This document shows positions 31,077 to 46,000 of a stretch of DNA of 64,000 nucleotides, piece by piece. The position numbers and the translations under genes were made by a program. This stretch comes from Bedellia somnulentella (lineage: Eukaryota > Arthropoda > Insecta > Lepidoptera > Bedelliidae): positions 14,061,970 through 14,125,969 of the forward strand of contig OY755186.1 in assembly GCA_963576735.1 (NCBI GenBank), in the 5' to 3' direction. The notes below the pieces were generated by a model. It saw only the letters and a program-made list of their open reading frames with translations. It did not search any database and was not told the DNA's origin. The first letter of the stretch is position 1. Every line of letters begins with the position of its first letter.

Positions 31077-34000
31077 GTAAATAAGTTCATAATGGTTTGT
31101 CTAGTTCTGCAATCGTTTTAATTAAAACTAGTTTACGGTCTATTTTTCTTTATTTATTTGACGTGAGTGATATTTCGGTGAAGTATTTATTAGTCTACGC
31201 CTCGTAACATTGGTAACTATTTTAATATGTTTAAAATTATATTACTTTAAACATATTTAGCTGTGTAGTCCCCATTTCCACCTGTAAGTGTTCGTAAGAG
31301 GCGACTAAGGGTTTTGGGGCTTTTAAAGAAGTTGCCAGGAGATGCGGTTGGAGACCATTTCACCAGCAGCCTTTATTTTTTTATTTTACCGTCTTATCCC
31401 CACTCCAAATGTGGCTGAGGAATTTCTTATTCTGAAGCTTTGGCTACCCCGTCTAGGGATTTACAGCCGTGAGTATGTACTCAAAATAATAATAAGAATA
31501 TACACATACACACATACATATGTATGTGTGTTATATTTTATTTCATTGATTAAATATCTGTGCTTTAAATTTTACTTAGTCTTCATCATCATCAATCATC
31601 ATTTATATTACTTTTCTTCTATTTATAATTCTCATTCCGTTATCTTAAATCCAGTCAATGTATATTAACAATCAGTTAATTTTCAACATTTCAGCCAAAC
31701 TAACAGCAGAATCATACCAGTTCAACGACCGTATATTTTGTTGCAGTTCCTAGTATGCTACCCCTACCCCATAGAGTGGGGCGAAGACTACCCCCGATTG
31801 ATGGTGCTGATCCGGTTTCTGGTGTACTACTCCCTCCCGCTGGCAGTCATCGCCATGTTCTATATACTGATGGCTCGACATTTAGTATTGAGCACTAAAA
31901 ATATGCCAGGGGAAATGCAGGGAACACAAAGACAGGTGAGGTTTTCTTAACTATTTTCTTTTTTAGCAATTTATTCATTTTAGTCGACCATGTCATTTGG
32001 CCTGTATCCAGATGAATTTTTACAGAGTGTGCAGTTCAATTCAACAAATTCAAATTATACATAAATCACATTAATACGTTTCGATAACTTTTAAGGTGAT
32101 TCCAAAATGTAGTCATTACAAACAAAATTAGAGACCGAGCTGTTTGTCATCCATTAAATAATAATAAATCATTTATTGCAGACAACAAGGCCCATATAAT
32201 ATTGGTAAAACTAAGCCTATGTATTGGGTGGTGGTCATTAGTAAATAAAACGTCGATATCCTTTTACTTTTAACATTACATTCCAATCACATTCCGATGA
32301 ATTGTCTTCCCTACATTTATCCCCTCTTGCCCGCCACTCACTCTGTAGTTCCGTCCTCCATCTTTTTATCAATCCCCACATCAATACCAAAACAATACAA
32401 CATCACTTCGAGTTAACAACTAATAAGTTGGTCTGAGATAAAATATATTATGAAAACGGTTACATATCCTCTCAAAAATACAATAACAATATGAATCAAA
32501 TTATTATCAAACCAAATTGATACACGGCTCGACTTCAGTTGGAGATATTCTATCTAAATTATTAAACAGACATTATTGGTTAGACTCACAATATTTACTA
32601 CTCTTAATACAAATATATACATGGACTGGGGTAACCTGGAGCCAATAGGATTCATAGTTAGTTAGCATACTAGGCTCCAGACGTGAAATGTTGAGTACGG
32701 TTATACGACCGAGGCTCGTCTGCTCTATGTGACTCAAGATATTGTTGTGCGTCATCTGTCGAGCTACTCGTGCGTGATATATAAATATCCAGTACCGGTG
32801 TTGCAGACTTCAGGGGCCACAAGGTTAAATAAAGCAAGTTTTATTTTTCCTTATTAATTTCCAACTATAAGGAGATTCAAAATGAGTGTCTCTTACGTTT
32901 ACATTTACACAAAATTATGTAATTGGAATGCCAGTTTGTAATATAATAATATACGTACGAATGGATTTTAATTTTAACAAATCGCTTTGTTGGTTTCTTC
33001 CGACTTACACAGCTGTACCTATATTAATGGTTTTTTCACAGTAAAAAAAACTGTAAGCTTTTAAATACCCGTACCAAGCTGGGGCAGTTTGCCAGTATAC
33101 TAACAAAAGGTGTTCTAGCATGCAAGGCAGGTTAGAGTATCTTTACATAAGGGAATAAAATGTCGCTCGAATAGGTTGCGCTGACGAGATGCACTTAAAA
33201 TGTGTCGTTGTAAAAGGTGCTTTTAAAAAGCTCTTTGCAAAAGGCAATGCATGATTGAACACTTTATAAAATCAATCAACCAGATGGAAATCTGGTTACG
33301 TGAAGCAAGGATAGGTTGATGTGGGATGTTTATGCTGCTCATAAAATGAAGTAGAATTAGTAGGCTGATTTATAAAATTTATTTATATTAACATAACATA
33401 AAACATAAACGTTCACGCCGAATATCCCCGAAGGGGTTGGCAGAGGTACTAATTCTTCTGAAGATCACGTGACTTTGTCACCTGGTGTTCAGAGTACCCA
33501 CGTTTTGCATGGACAGTGTACTCACGTGACAGGGGGCAGGCCTATCGCCGTTTTGTACGAATACACTGTCACATGACTAAGTACAACTCAGCCATGTGGG
33601 TTTCCTCACGATGTTTTCCCTCACCGTTAACAACCATGATAAATTAACCACACATATATCTTTAGAAAAAACAATTGGTGTAGGCCCGACCCAGGATTTG
33701 AACACTAGTCGTTTGCACGATAACCGAGTGTTCTACCCACTGGGCTATCACGGTTGTTAAGATTTCCAAATATGCTTATATTCGCATTGAGGTAGGCAGA
33801 AAGTATCTTATTCAATCGTATCGTATCGTATCCATCAATTTGTACCCTTGCATGATGGTAGTTTTAAAAAACGAATGGTTAATATAATTCCCTTACCCTT
33901 GCGTCGGTGAAAATGAAAGTGAAAATTCTAAGCAATTTTATTAACTTGAGTAAAAATTACATCCTCTCATTAAGTTCACAACCATACCTAAAGGCAAAAA

Positions 34001-37000
34001 AATATTTAAATACTTTAGCATCACTTATCGTTTTAAAAACTTTATGTATACATTATAATCACATATATTAAGTGTGAGTAAGAGTTTGTGGCCGAGTAGA
34101 TAGGTGACCCGGAGGTTGCGGGTTCGATCCCCGCTGACACCAACGTTTATGAGCACTAATGATTGTTTCTTAGTGTTGGATGTTATTTATATGTGTATTA
34201 TATAATATCATATATAAAGTTGCCATCCCATAATACAAGTTTATCTTAGTTTGGAGCTAGCTTGATCTGTATATATGTCCCTATAATTGATTGATTTATA
34301 CTTTCTACATTTTCATTTCCTTTATGAACTTACCAACCCAACATGATGATATTTAGGGCAAGATGGTCTGGAAAAAGAGTTTTGTTATGTTTTGCCACAT
34401 ATTTTGCTAATTAATGGTAAATATTAAGAGTGTTGATGCTATGAATAACGCTGAACAATTGCACGAACCGCTTTTTATAATTTTTAACCATAGCCTACAA
34501 CAAGGTTATTTTCCTGACTTTTGGAAATTAGCTTATATAATACCATTGCATAAGTCTGGCCCCAAAAATAATATTTCCAATTACAGGCCAATATCAATTC
34601 TTTCAATAATACCAAAAATATTTGAGACATTAATCAAAGGATCACTTTATGATCAGGTAAAATACAACATCTGTCAGCAGCAACACGGATTCATGAAATC
34701 AAGATCTACAGCCACAAATCTCATTTTGTACTCTAGCTTTTTATTCAATAAAATGGACCAAGGAGTTCAAATTGATGCCATTTATACGGACTTCCAAAAG
34801 GCATTCGATAAAGTAAATCATGCGCTTTTACTTCAAAGGTTGGCTGAAAATGGTATTAGTGGCAGGCTTCTTCACTGGTTTAAGTCTTACCTTCAAAATC
34901 GCTTCCAGATGGTGACTATTAATGGTTATCAATCAGACAAGAAGCTTGTATCTTCAGGCGTGGTTCAGGGGTCAATTATGGGCCCAATTCAGTATACACT
35001 GTTCATCAACGACATTGCTAAATGTTTTGAACACTGTAAAATTCTAATGTTTGCTGATGACCTTAAAATTTATAAAACGGTTTCAACAGTAGAGGACTGC
35101 ATCCAAATCCAAAAAGATCTCGATAAATTTAGCGAATTCTGTTTATCTAACAAACTTAGGCTTGCCCATAATAAATGTAAGCAAATAACGTTCACTCGCA
35201 ACATAAATAAAATTCAATATACGTATAATATTGGCGGTCATACGGTTGAAAAAGTTTCTTCAATTAAGGATCTAGGAATACTATTTGATGAGAAATTAAC
35301 CTTTGAACACCATATTGAAAATATTTGCACGAAAGCCTATCAGATGCTTGGCTTTATTTTGAGAATAAGCAGACCATTTAAACAACCGAAAACCCTTCTA
35401 ATGCTATTCAAAACACTTGTCAGATCACAGCTTGAATACGCTTCTGTGGTCTGGAACCCTTTCTACGCGGTTTATTCAGATAAATTAGAATCTATCCAGA
35501 AAAAAGCTTTAAAGTCAATTCATTACAGGCTCACCCATACTAAAATATCTTACGACAATCTTTTAAAACTCTACAATTTAAAGAAATTGTCTTGTAGACG
35601 CGCAATATCTGATGAAATGACACTATTTAATATTTGCAATAACCTATACGACTGTCCAGATCTCGTAAATGAGATTAGTTACCTAGTACCTCGCACAGCA
35701 ACACCACGCCACCATCCAACCAAACTATTCTATCTCCCAACAACTCGCACAAATTCTGGCCGACGGTCACCGTTGTACAGAATATGCCATTCACATAATG
35801 AAATGTTTTTGCCAGTGGATATTTTTAATAAGAATCAGGGAGCAATTAGGAAAATTTTAAATGAAATTATATAAGACTTACTACTTTTATTGTATGAAGA
35901 TTTTTAGTATGTATAGCTTTGTTATTGTACCTTTTTAATGTTTCACTTTTTAAATATATCATTGTGTCTTAGTGATGAACGTTTAAGGCGGTATGCTTAC
36001 CTAGTATTAGTAATATTATATTTAAGATTATTGTAGTATATCGCTGTTGTTTATCCAAATAAATAAATAAATAAATAAATAAATGATGATTGATGGATGT
36101 AAACGAAGATAGAGAGGTTCGCAGGATCCTACGAAGTGACGATCGATAGTCTCTGCCTACCCCAATGGGAATTAATGGCGTGAGTATATGTATGTATGTA
36201 TATATGTTGTTGCCACTCTACATATAGAAAAAGTGTTGATAGTGAAGCCATACTTTCACACCGTTAATATAGCTTATGGACAGTTACTATTGGAATAGAA
36301 TAAAATAGAAAACTCTTTATTGCACATCAAATATGGAGAAAATTTTACAAATACACAGAATTAAATAACAAAAGTACAATTGGCGGTCTTATCACTAAAA
36401 GCGATCTCTTCCAGACAACCTTTGAATGGAGAGGTCAATAAATTAGAGTCATGTGAGATAGATGTACAACAACATGGTGAAACTGATAACTATGCGTGAA
36501 TCTACACAAACAATACAACAATCCAGTCAAAGTTATATCTAGTTATAAAATAATAAACTATTAATAAACATATAAACACATATGATACAATAAATTTAAA
36601 CTTATAATACATATAATTATTATGATACATATTTTTATATAATTTAATTTCCATGGTATAGAACTTTATTAGCAAAATTGATGCATGAAAAGTGAAAAGA
36701 CTCATTGTATATTGCTCGTCTACAATGAAATCCTCATCATTATCTATAAATATAATTAAAACTGTCCTTAAATACTTAATAGTTTCATATAGGGTGTCCC
36801 AAGAAATAGTATCAAGCGGAAGTCCAAGGACAGAATACTTCTAGGGGTACCCGAATTACCCCCATGTATGTTCTGCGACTTTTTGTAGTTTTCGAGATAT
36901 GATTTTTTTCATATTTTTTTGTTAAACCTTGGCTTATTTGACATTATTGGTCACTGAGACATCAATTGTTGAGATACAAGCTTGATTTCTGAAAAAGGTG

Positions 37001-40000
37001 AACAGTAGCACTTGCAAAAACAAAAGCAATTGTGAGCCGATATGATACTATTAAGCCATTAAAAAAATGTTAAATCCAAAGTTTGTTAAAATGTTTAAAT
37101 TAAAGATCTCTTTTGAAACGATTTAAAAAAAAACTTATCCCAAAAATGTCTTCAAAGTTATTTTTAAAAACTTTCCAATTTTGTCAGCTATTTGCCATGT
37201 AAATTTGATTGAGCTATCTCCACGACTTCATACTTGAAAAATTTTATGAAACACAGTAAGTCGAAAAAACTTAATTAAAAAATTGGGCCGAACAAAACTA
37301 AAAAAAAGATTTTATTGATTGTTTATTATTAAATCACAAAAAGTTTTCGAAATGTCGCCCTTCCTGCTCGATACAAATTCTACATCGCCTTAAAAAAATC
37401 TTTTAGTCGTAAGAACTGTTATAATAACTCTAGCATGTAAGGCATATTGCTGACCAAGTGATATATTTGCATTCCTGTAGGGCAAGCACGAGCCGTGTTT
37501 AAACTAGTTATCGCGTGGGATAAAGCAGCCATCTCTTACGCACTTAGTTAGCATCGTATACTGCCATCTCATTCTAACCGTTATCGTGTCGATAACATAG
37601 TGCTCGTGCTTGCGCTGCTGCTCCACGTCTACCATACGTCCCTCACTCCGTGCAGTTCCGTCTCAATCCTTTCATAATCCGGTCGTGGTCATATTCTCAA
37701 TCTTATTTTATAAAAGTTATATTCTTTCTAATTTTAATACAATTATTCAAGTGTATTTTATTTTACGGTGTTCATTAAAATAAGTTTTTTTTAGAAAGAC
37801 TATTTTATTTCACCGTGTAACAGAAGGCTACCCTGTTGCTTTTTATAGTTTCTTCTGCTTGTCTTAGTTTTGTTCGTAGTTCCGCTATGTTTCTGATATC
37901 GTTGGCGTAAACTAATTCTTTATAATACCCCCAAACGAAGAAATCGATGCGGTTGAATTCGGGAGACCGTGGCGGCCAGGCAAGTGGATCGGCCGTGGGG
38001 GGCCCCTGTATAACTTACAGCATTTATTTATTAATAGCAAAGACATAAATACATCATATAAAAAAATAGAACTGTCTTACTATCACGGTTCATAAAATAC
38101 AGTCTGGTGACAGACAGACAAATAGACAGCTAAGCCTTAGTAACAGGGTCCCTTTTCAGGGGTTTAAAATTTTTCGTAAGAAACTCTAAAATTACTTTCA
38201 TAAAGATCAGACCCACATACTCCATTTCTACTAGGAAGCTAAGAAAAATTGTAAGTGAAGAGAGAATAAGTTTTAAAAAGTAAACGAGTTTCTTAGAACT
38301 TTGACAAGTTATATAAATACAAATCTATACTCACGCATTACTTCCCATCGAAGTAAGCAGAGACAATAGATCAACGCTTTGTACGATCCTGGCAAATCTC
38401 TCGAGCATCACTTATATTCATTAATGTTTCAGTCATGGTGGTTATTTTCAACATGCGTGTATGGTACTGACTTCTCTAAACTCGATTTCGATCCACTTAA
38501 AACAGACCAATCTAATTCAAAATTTGTACACGAAATCAAATCGAAAATCATCATCATCATCATCATCATCAGCCCACACTCGTCCACTGCTGGACATAGG
38601 CATCTCCCATGGCGCGCCACCTCTTCCTATCCTCGGCCAGCCTCATCCAACCACTCCCGGCCACCTGCTTTAGGTCGTCGGTCCAGCGGGCTGGAGGGCG
38701 CCCCACACTGCGTCTGCCAGTGCGTGGTCTCCACTCAAGAACTCGTCTTCCCCAGCGGTTATCGGTTCTTCGGCAGATGTGACCAGCCCACTGCCACTTC
38801 AACTTGCTGATCCGATGAGCTACGTCGGCCACTTTAGTTCTCTGTCGGATCACGTCATTTCTGATGCGATCCAACAGAGTGATGCCGAGCATAGCTCGCT
38901 CCATCGCTCTTTGAGTGACTTTGAATTGGTGGACTAGTCCAGCCGTGAGTGTCCACGTTTCCGCACCATACGTTAACACTGGCAAATCGAAAATGCTTTT
39001 ACGTAAAATTTTCATGCACTAAATAGTACTCTTACTACACAGAATGATCTGATTAAGTATGCCAGTAGCGAGTTTGGTTGGCATGTCGGTAGCTGGAATC
39101 TGTCGCCAGCAAGCATTGGGATGGAAAACATGCTCTTATTGCAAACGGAGCACACCCCTCGTGGTTTCTGATGAATTTAAGGTTCAAATTGCTGCTTGGA
39201 TTCATCACGCTTGTACTTATTGGCGGAAATTATGCACTTCAGCCGGGCTTACATTATCTATGTACACTTAGTCATAGTGACTTTTACTTTCACATGGAAG
39301 CAACTTATGGGTAGGGCATAGAGAACTTACTTAATAAAGAAGAAACCAAGAATGTCATTATCCGGAAGGGGTTTATTTATTTATTTAATAGGTACACAAA
39401 CAGCATTATACCAAACATTTTCTTTCATGATAAAACATTGATTCGGATCTGTTACAATGCCAAAAATAGTGCACACAACATTATTGGTCGTTATCGTTAC
39501 CTTCTTATTAAATTATTATTATTAAAATTACTTGAAACAATATAAAATAATCAAAAATTCAAAAAAAAACCCCTAAACAATAACACAAAATAATTAATAA
39601 TGACAAAATTAAATAAATTAAAATTAAATTAAAATAATAATATTATAATTCAATAAAATAAAATCAACAATAAAGTAAAAGATATGATTTGACAATGATG
39701 ATTTTGAAATAATAATTGCATTATATTATATTAATTAATCAATTTGTGTATTAACTAATCGCCTACATTTATTTCTAAAATGTGGTAATGTGTCATGACA
39801 TGATAAACATCAGGTGCATTTTCTTCTGCAATTGAGCAAATAGAGTTGTAAATCTGAGAGGTTCCTCATTACCACTGACTTAAGCGAAGCAAATGTATGA
39901 TCAACGAATGAATACATTGATTCAACCAATCAAGGCGTCGCGTAGTAGAGGCAATCGATTTTAACAATAGGTTTTTGGTGATTATTTTAGCAGTTTTTGT

Positions 40001-43000
40001 ACTATACTACTTTTGGTATCTGCTCTATTTACTTAAGATTTCTATGAGTTAAGCTATAAACACACTGAGCCTGCCGGGCCGCCAACATTTCCCGGCGACA
40101 CAACCCTGCGGCCTGTGTTGTTCTTTCAACCGCTAGTACAGCTACAGAGTTGCGTGTTACAATATTGTCGCAGTTAAAACATATAAACATATAAAGCAAC
40201 CGTGATAGCCCAGTGGGTAGAACACTCGGTTATCGTGCAAACGACTAGTGTTCAATTTCTGGATCGGGCCTACACCAATTTGTCTTTTCTAAAGACATAT
40301 GTGTGGCTAATTTATCATGGTTGTTAACGGTGAGGGAAAACATCGTGAAGAAGACTTGTACTTAGTCATGTGACAGTGTATTCGTACAAAAACGACGATA
40401 TCACGTGAGTACACTGTCCATGCAAAACGTGGGTACTCTGAACACCAGGTGACAAAGTCACGTGATGTTCAAAAGTATTTGTACCTCTGCCAACCCTTTC
40501 GGGGATATTCGGCGTGAACGTTTATGTTTATGTTATATGTTAAAACATATATAATCTATGACATTGTCACTTGTAACATCAATCGTAGGTCACTTAATAA
40601 ATTAATTCAGGGCAAGTTTTAACTCAGTTTTAGTTCAAATCCGAGTCCACAGCCCATGAATAATTCTAACTCTGCGCCTCGTGTCGTCTCGTCGTATTTA
40701 CTCAACCGCCACTGTCCTAACTCCAACCTTTTAGAAGGTTCAGTATTTTTCTTATAAATGCAGGTTTTAATGTTCTTTGTGGTTTTACGATACTTACATA
40801 CGTGCAAGTATATTGAAGACATGTTTTGTTTAACATAGTATTTTCTACTACCTAAACTAAACTAACAATAAAATAAAAATACGCATATTGAAAATAAAAA
40901 AAACATTACAATTAAAACAACTGTTGATTTTCGGATATTTAATCGCATCTCGGGAGGTCTTCCCGTGACCATGATAACTGAAAAGTCTCGAAACGTCGGG
41001 TTTTAAAAAACCACGAAGCAACACGTGCTTAAATATCCGAAAATCAACAGTTGTTTTAATTGTAATGTTTTTTTTTATTTTCAATATGCGTATTTTTATT
41101 TTATTGTTAGTTTAATACAGTTTCTATCACAGCCCGTTTTTAATCCCCACCGAGGTTTGCTCTCACATTGATATGGTCTTTCTGATTCAGACAAAGTCGT
41201 AGGCGTAAATACTTTGTTTTTTATTGGAAGGCAATTTTGCACAAATTCAACGAGTATGGATGCATTTTGAAATAAAATACTAAAGATGTATTTTTAAATA
41301 AAGTACCACGGAGGAGTTTATCATCTCATTTGACATCATCACATTGACAAAGGCGCTTTGCTCTTTCAATTGCAATTAAATACATACATACATATACTCA
41401 CGGCTATAAATCCCAGGAAGGGGTAGCCAGAGCTAAAGAATTAGAAATTCCTCAGCCTCTTTTGGAAATTTGAGTAAGGAAAAGATAGTAAAAATAAAGG
41501 TTGTTGGTGATGGGTCTCCAACCGCATCGCCCAAAAATCCCTTAATAGCCCCATACCGTTAGTCGCCTCTTACGTACACCCACCGGAAGAAATGGGGTAG
41601 TGCTATTCTAAACCGACACTACACGGCAATTATATATTACGTATAATATATAGAGTTTATGTTAGAAGTTATAATAAATCAAACAAATGTATCTGCTATT
41701 TGTAGATGCGTGCTAGAAAAAAAGTAGCGTTGACTGTACTGGCGTTTGTCGTCGTGTTCGCCGCCTGCTTTCTGCCATCGCACGTTTTTATGATGTGGTT
41801 TTATTATTGGTAAGTGAATTTGCTGCTTTATTTAAAAAAAGGACCAAATTTAGATTATTTAAATTGGACCAAATAGAGAATGTGCTCAAAAAGGCAGTTG
41901 TCCGAAATATGAAGAACAAAAGAGCGTAAGCAAAATATTGATGGATGTGAAGGAAGCTAGCCAGAATCGTACAATGTGGCGATCGATAGTCTCTGCCTAT
42001 CCCAATGGGAACTAACGGCGTGAGTATATATATGTATGTAATAAAAAAACTTGTGCTCTCTTGACTTTATCTGATTAATGAAACTTCGTATTTCTTGGCG
42101 ATACAAAACTGGTAACAATAAGTATATTAAATTTATAATTAAAACTCTACTAAACTAATTTATATTTATAATTAAAAGTGGAAATAAAAGGTTTTGAAAC
42201 GTACAAACTTGAAATCCAAAATATCATTACAATTCTGAATGGCATACATTTTCTTTATAATAACAATTACCTCAGAATTGTGATTCTGCTCACAAAGTTT
42301 TTCTACAGCGGTAATTACTGTAATAAATTAACCGAAAAAGTTATTTAGGCAAAATTGCTTAGGCTAAGACCAGTTTGCTTACACTAGAGCTAATTGGTTT
42401 CTTAATAATGAATGTTGATTGCAGTCCAACAGCGCAAGAGGATTACAACGGATGGTGGCATGCGCTCCGAATAATCGGATTTTGCCTCTCCTTCCTGAAT
42501 AGCTGTGTGAACCCAATAGCTCTCTACTGCACCAGTGGAATTTTCAGGAAACATTTCAACAGGTATAACAATGTACAAAAAATATTTAAACGACGAAATG
42601 GATTCTCATTTGAACCTTGATTTCATTTGTCCTTGTTGCTTAATTATTTTCTTTATATATAACTATTATATACTATATTATTATAACATATAAACAAAAA
42701 AAAATATTTTTTGTTATTAGTTTTTTATGGTACCACAGGCAAATCCAAGAAATCAGACCAGAGTTTGTGAGTCCCATAAATTATTAACTAATTTTTTAAA
42801 ATCTTTACTGCGATACATATTTATCCTTCTTTCTCGTATTATAATAATTTTCAGTATCCTAAATAAATTAAACTAAGCTCGTTTGGACATACATGGAATG
42901 CTTAAATATGTATTTGATTTTTTTTCGCATAGTATATTTCGACCTCAACATGTTTATGTTTATGAATGAAACGTGAGCCAAAGTAGGAAATTCTCTCCAA

Positions 43001-46000
43001 GCATATAAACCCTTCTTACAAAACGACGTAGCTAGCAAAACCTCGGATACTACAGAGAATCTGCCAAATCTTAGGTTCGTTTTGCTAAATATTGGCGTTA
43101 TTCCAGACAACACTGACCTTTATTAAACACCGTTAATTCTCAGTTCTACATTCACTTTATTAGTACCAAAGACAATGTTATCTTACTTCGGCTTATGAAA
43201 ATGGGTACTATACAAGCATGAATACCGCCTGAAAACGTGAACTTATACTGCAACTTAAATGTTTGACCTGGTACTTAAACTCGAACTTTCTAAACTTTGC
43301 ATATAAATGCATACATAAATATACTCCGTGCCATGTGCCGTGTAGTGTCGGCTTAGAGAGCCGTGTAGTGTTGGCTTAGAATAGCACTACCCCGTTTCTA
43401 CCGATGGGTATACGTAAGAGGCGACTAACGGTATTGGGGCTTTTGAGGGATTTTTGGGCGATGCGGCTGGAGACCCATCACCAACAACCTTTACTTTACC
43501 ATCCTTTCCCCACTCAACTTTCCAAAAGTGGCTGAGGAATTTCTAATTCCTTAGCTCTGGCTACCCCTTCTAGGGATTTATAGCCGTGAGTATATGTATA
43601 TATGAGTATATACCGTTAGTCGCCTCTTACGTACACCCACCGGAAGAAATGGGGTAGTGCTATTCTAGGCGGACACTACACAGCAAATTGTACATTTACT
43701 TTCATTAATTAACTCATCGATAACTAATACAAATATTATTCATAAATACATGATAATTTCGATGAAAGTACTGTTTACTTAACCCAGATCACGCGCCATT
43801 AATATTTACCAAGCGATTTGCCGGATGATGCATTGAGACATGAAAGATATACGTCGGAATGGTTTGTACTCCGTTTGATGTTGGATTTATACGAGGGGCA
43901 TGCCAAAAGAAACTAGATACTCAAAAATTATAAAATTTATTCTTTATTACAAGTATCGATCTTTTCAAAGTATTCACCCTGAGCACGTATACACTTTTCC
44001 ATACGTCTGAACCAATTGGAAAATACCTGTGACCACTCTTCTTTAGATACCTCAGAAATCTCGAAATTATAGGCAACCAGCGCATCTTCTTTGCTTTCAA
44101 ACCTCTTCCCAAGTGTATAGCTTGCCAGTGTCAATTAAATGAGAAAAGAGTATTAACTTCTATTGGCATGCCCCTCGTAACACTGCGTTATAACTTTTTA
44201 ATATTAAATTAGATGCCAGCAGATAAATCTCTTTTGTAATTAGGTTAAAACTGAAGGGGGTTAACTGCATCTGTTGTGTGAATTTCCACAAATTTTTACG
44301 CCCTTTATATCCCGGAAGGTGTGGCGTATGTACTAATAACTCTGAATGTCACGCGAAATTATTGTAATTTTGTGTTCAGAGTACCAAGGGGCAGAAGGCC
44401 TATCGCCAATTTGTACGAATATTATGTACTATCTAAATCTAAGGATTTCCTCACGAAATTTTCTCTCACTGTTAGCAACACACACTGAGTAATTGTAGTA
44501 AATAATAAAACGAATAGAATAGCTTTCTTTGTTTAAAATGTACTAAAAATATAGCAAGCGTCTGAAACGTGTATAATAAACGGCAATGATTTATATTCCG
44601 AGTAGATACCCGTACAAGTTTGCAAAGTTAGTCTTTACTGAGGTGAGTTCTAAGCCCGAGCCCATGTCAGGGGCTTTGTGGAACCAAGCACTGCAATTAC
44701 TAATTGCTCACGTGTGCCATTTGATTATTTTCAACTCATCTGTAAAGTAAATTATTGGATAACATTGATTTCTATAATAAATGTATATTGTTCAAATGTG
44801 CAATGCGACTATTCTCAACACAGTCATTTGTAAAGTACATTATTTATTAAATCTGTTTTGTAATATAAAACGAAAAAAAGTATGTCGATGAAAAGAATGT
44901 GCAAGGGCTGGTTAATTAAACTAGAATGTTAGCTGAAACATTTATGTGGTTTAATTTATTTGAAAGTTTCTTATTTATACGAAACTGTACATGTAACTCC
45001 ATGTATATATTAAAATAATATGATATTAAAAATGCCGTGTAGTGCTGGCTTAGAATGTCACTACCCCTTTCTACCCTAAGGTGACTAAGGGTGAGTGGTT
45101 TTTGGGCGATGCGGTTGGCGACCCATCCCCAGCAATACTTTATTTCTACCATCTTGTCCCCTATCAACTTCCAAATGTGGCTGAGGATACTTATGCTCTA
45201 AAGCTCTGGCTACCCCTTTTTGGGATTTATGGCCGTGAGTATATGTATGAATGTAGTAAAAAAGGGTTTTAATATTTACGTTTGTCAATGTCTAAAAAAC
45301 TTAAACCAAAACTAACATGATTTATAAGAGACCGGTCATAAAGGGAACATCATACTATTTTATATTTATGAAAGTAGATTAAATACGTTTATTGCGTAAG
45401 ATTAATATGCATTTATTTAAAAATATTTTACACAGATATCTACTGTGTCGCGGAGGACCCACCCACGGGCGAGGATCCTTCTCGATGTCCACATCACGTC
45501 GGCTGCACTCCAGCAGGAGAACCAACGTCAGCATGATGCCACGGACGTAAGTTCTATTTAATTTCTCAGCGCTCTGGTTGCTTGCATGAAAAAATGTAAC
45601 GTACCTAGAGCGAGACTGCGCGATAAGTCGATGAAGTTAGGTGAAGTTTGATCTGCCAAACGGGAAGTTCGGTGTTATGAATTGTATAACTAGAATTGCG
45701 AAGTTTGTCTTGGAAATAAATGGCGACAAATAATTGATATTTTATCCAAAATTAGTATCATTTTCACGTAACTCGCTTTAAAACATATCCACCAAATCAT
45801 TCTACTACAGTTGGCATAGAACCAACTCAGTAAGCAAAGTTTTAAGCACCCACGTAATAATATAATGTAACGGGATATTTTGCTGTGTAAAGTAATTGTG
45901 GATAAGCTATATACCGTTTTAAATAAAAATATAAGCACTCACATGCGACTATTGAAGTTTTCTTAAGCTCTGTATTTTCAACCGCACTTATTTCGGATTT

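Larger units (their letters stand above)
31936..41705 (+). other. 9.8-kb receptor intron, filled with mobile DNA
   Basis: Holds SINE B (33384-33757 and 40196-40540), SINE E (34076-34320), a long jockey-like LINE (34414-36085), a mariner-like relic (36791-38010), an RTE fragment (38540-39015), a long palindrome (40859-41113), a family A copy and two LINE tails. The remaining AT-rich stretches (31940-33380, 39020-40190, 36210-36790) show no gene. Confidence 0.8.
42563..45435 (+). other. 2.9-kb receptor intron
   Basis: Contains a pair of family A copies in opposite orientation (43331-43690), a mariner-type MITE (43892-44177), an old SINE B (44283-44480) and a family A copy (45032-45256). The remaining stretches are plain AT-rich DNA. 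Confidence 0.8.

Noticed and set aside
31342..31668. 108-aa open frame in the receptor intron
   Set aside because: It runs through a family A repeat and microsatellite DNA; no protein signature.
45085..45288. Short open frames on both strands at family A copies (also 5800-5985, 47050-47235 and 47262-47474)
   Set aside because: The same repeat gives similar short frames at each copy; they are translations of a noncoding repeat.
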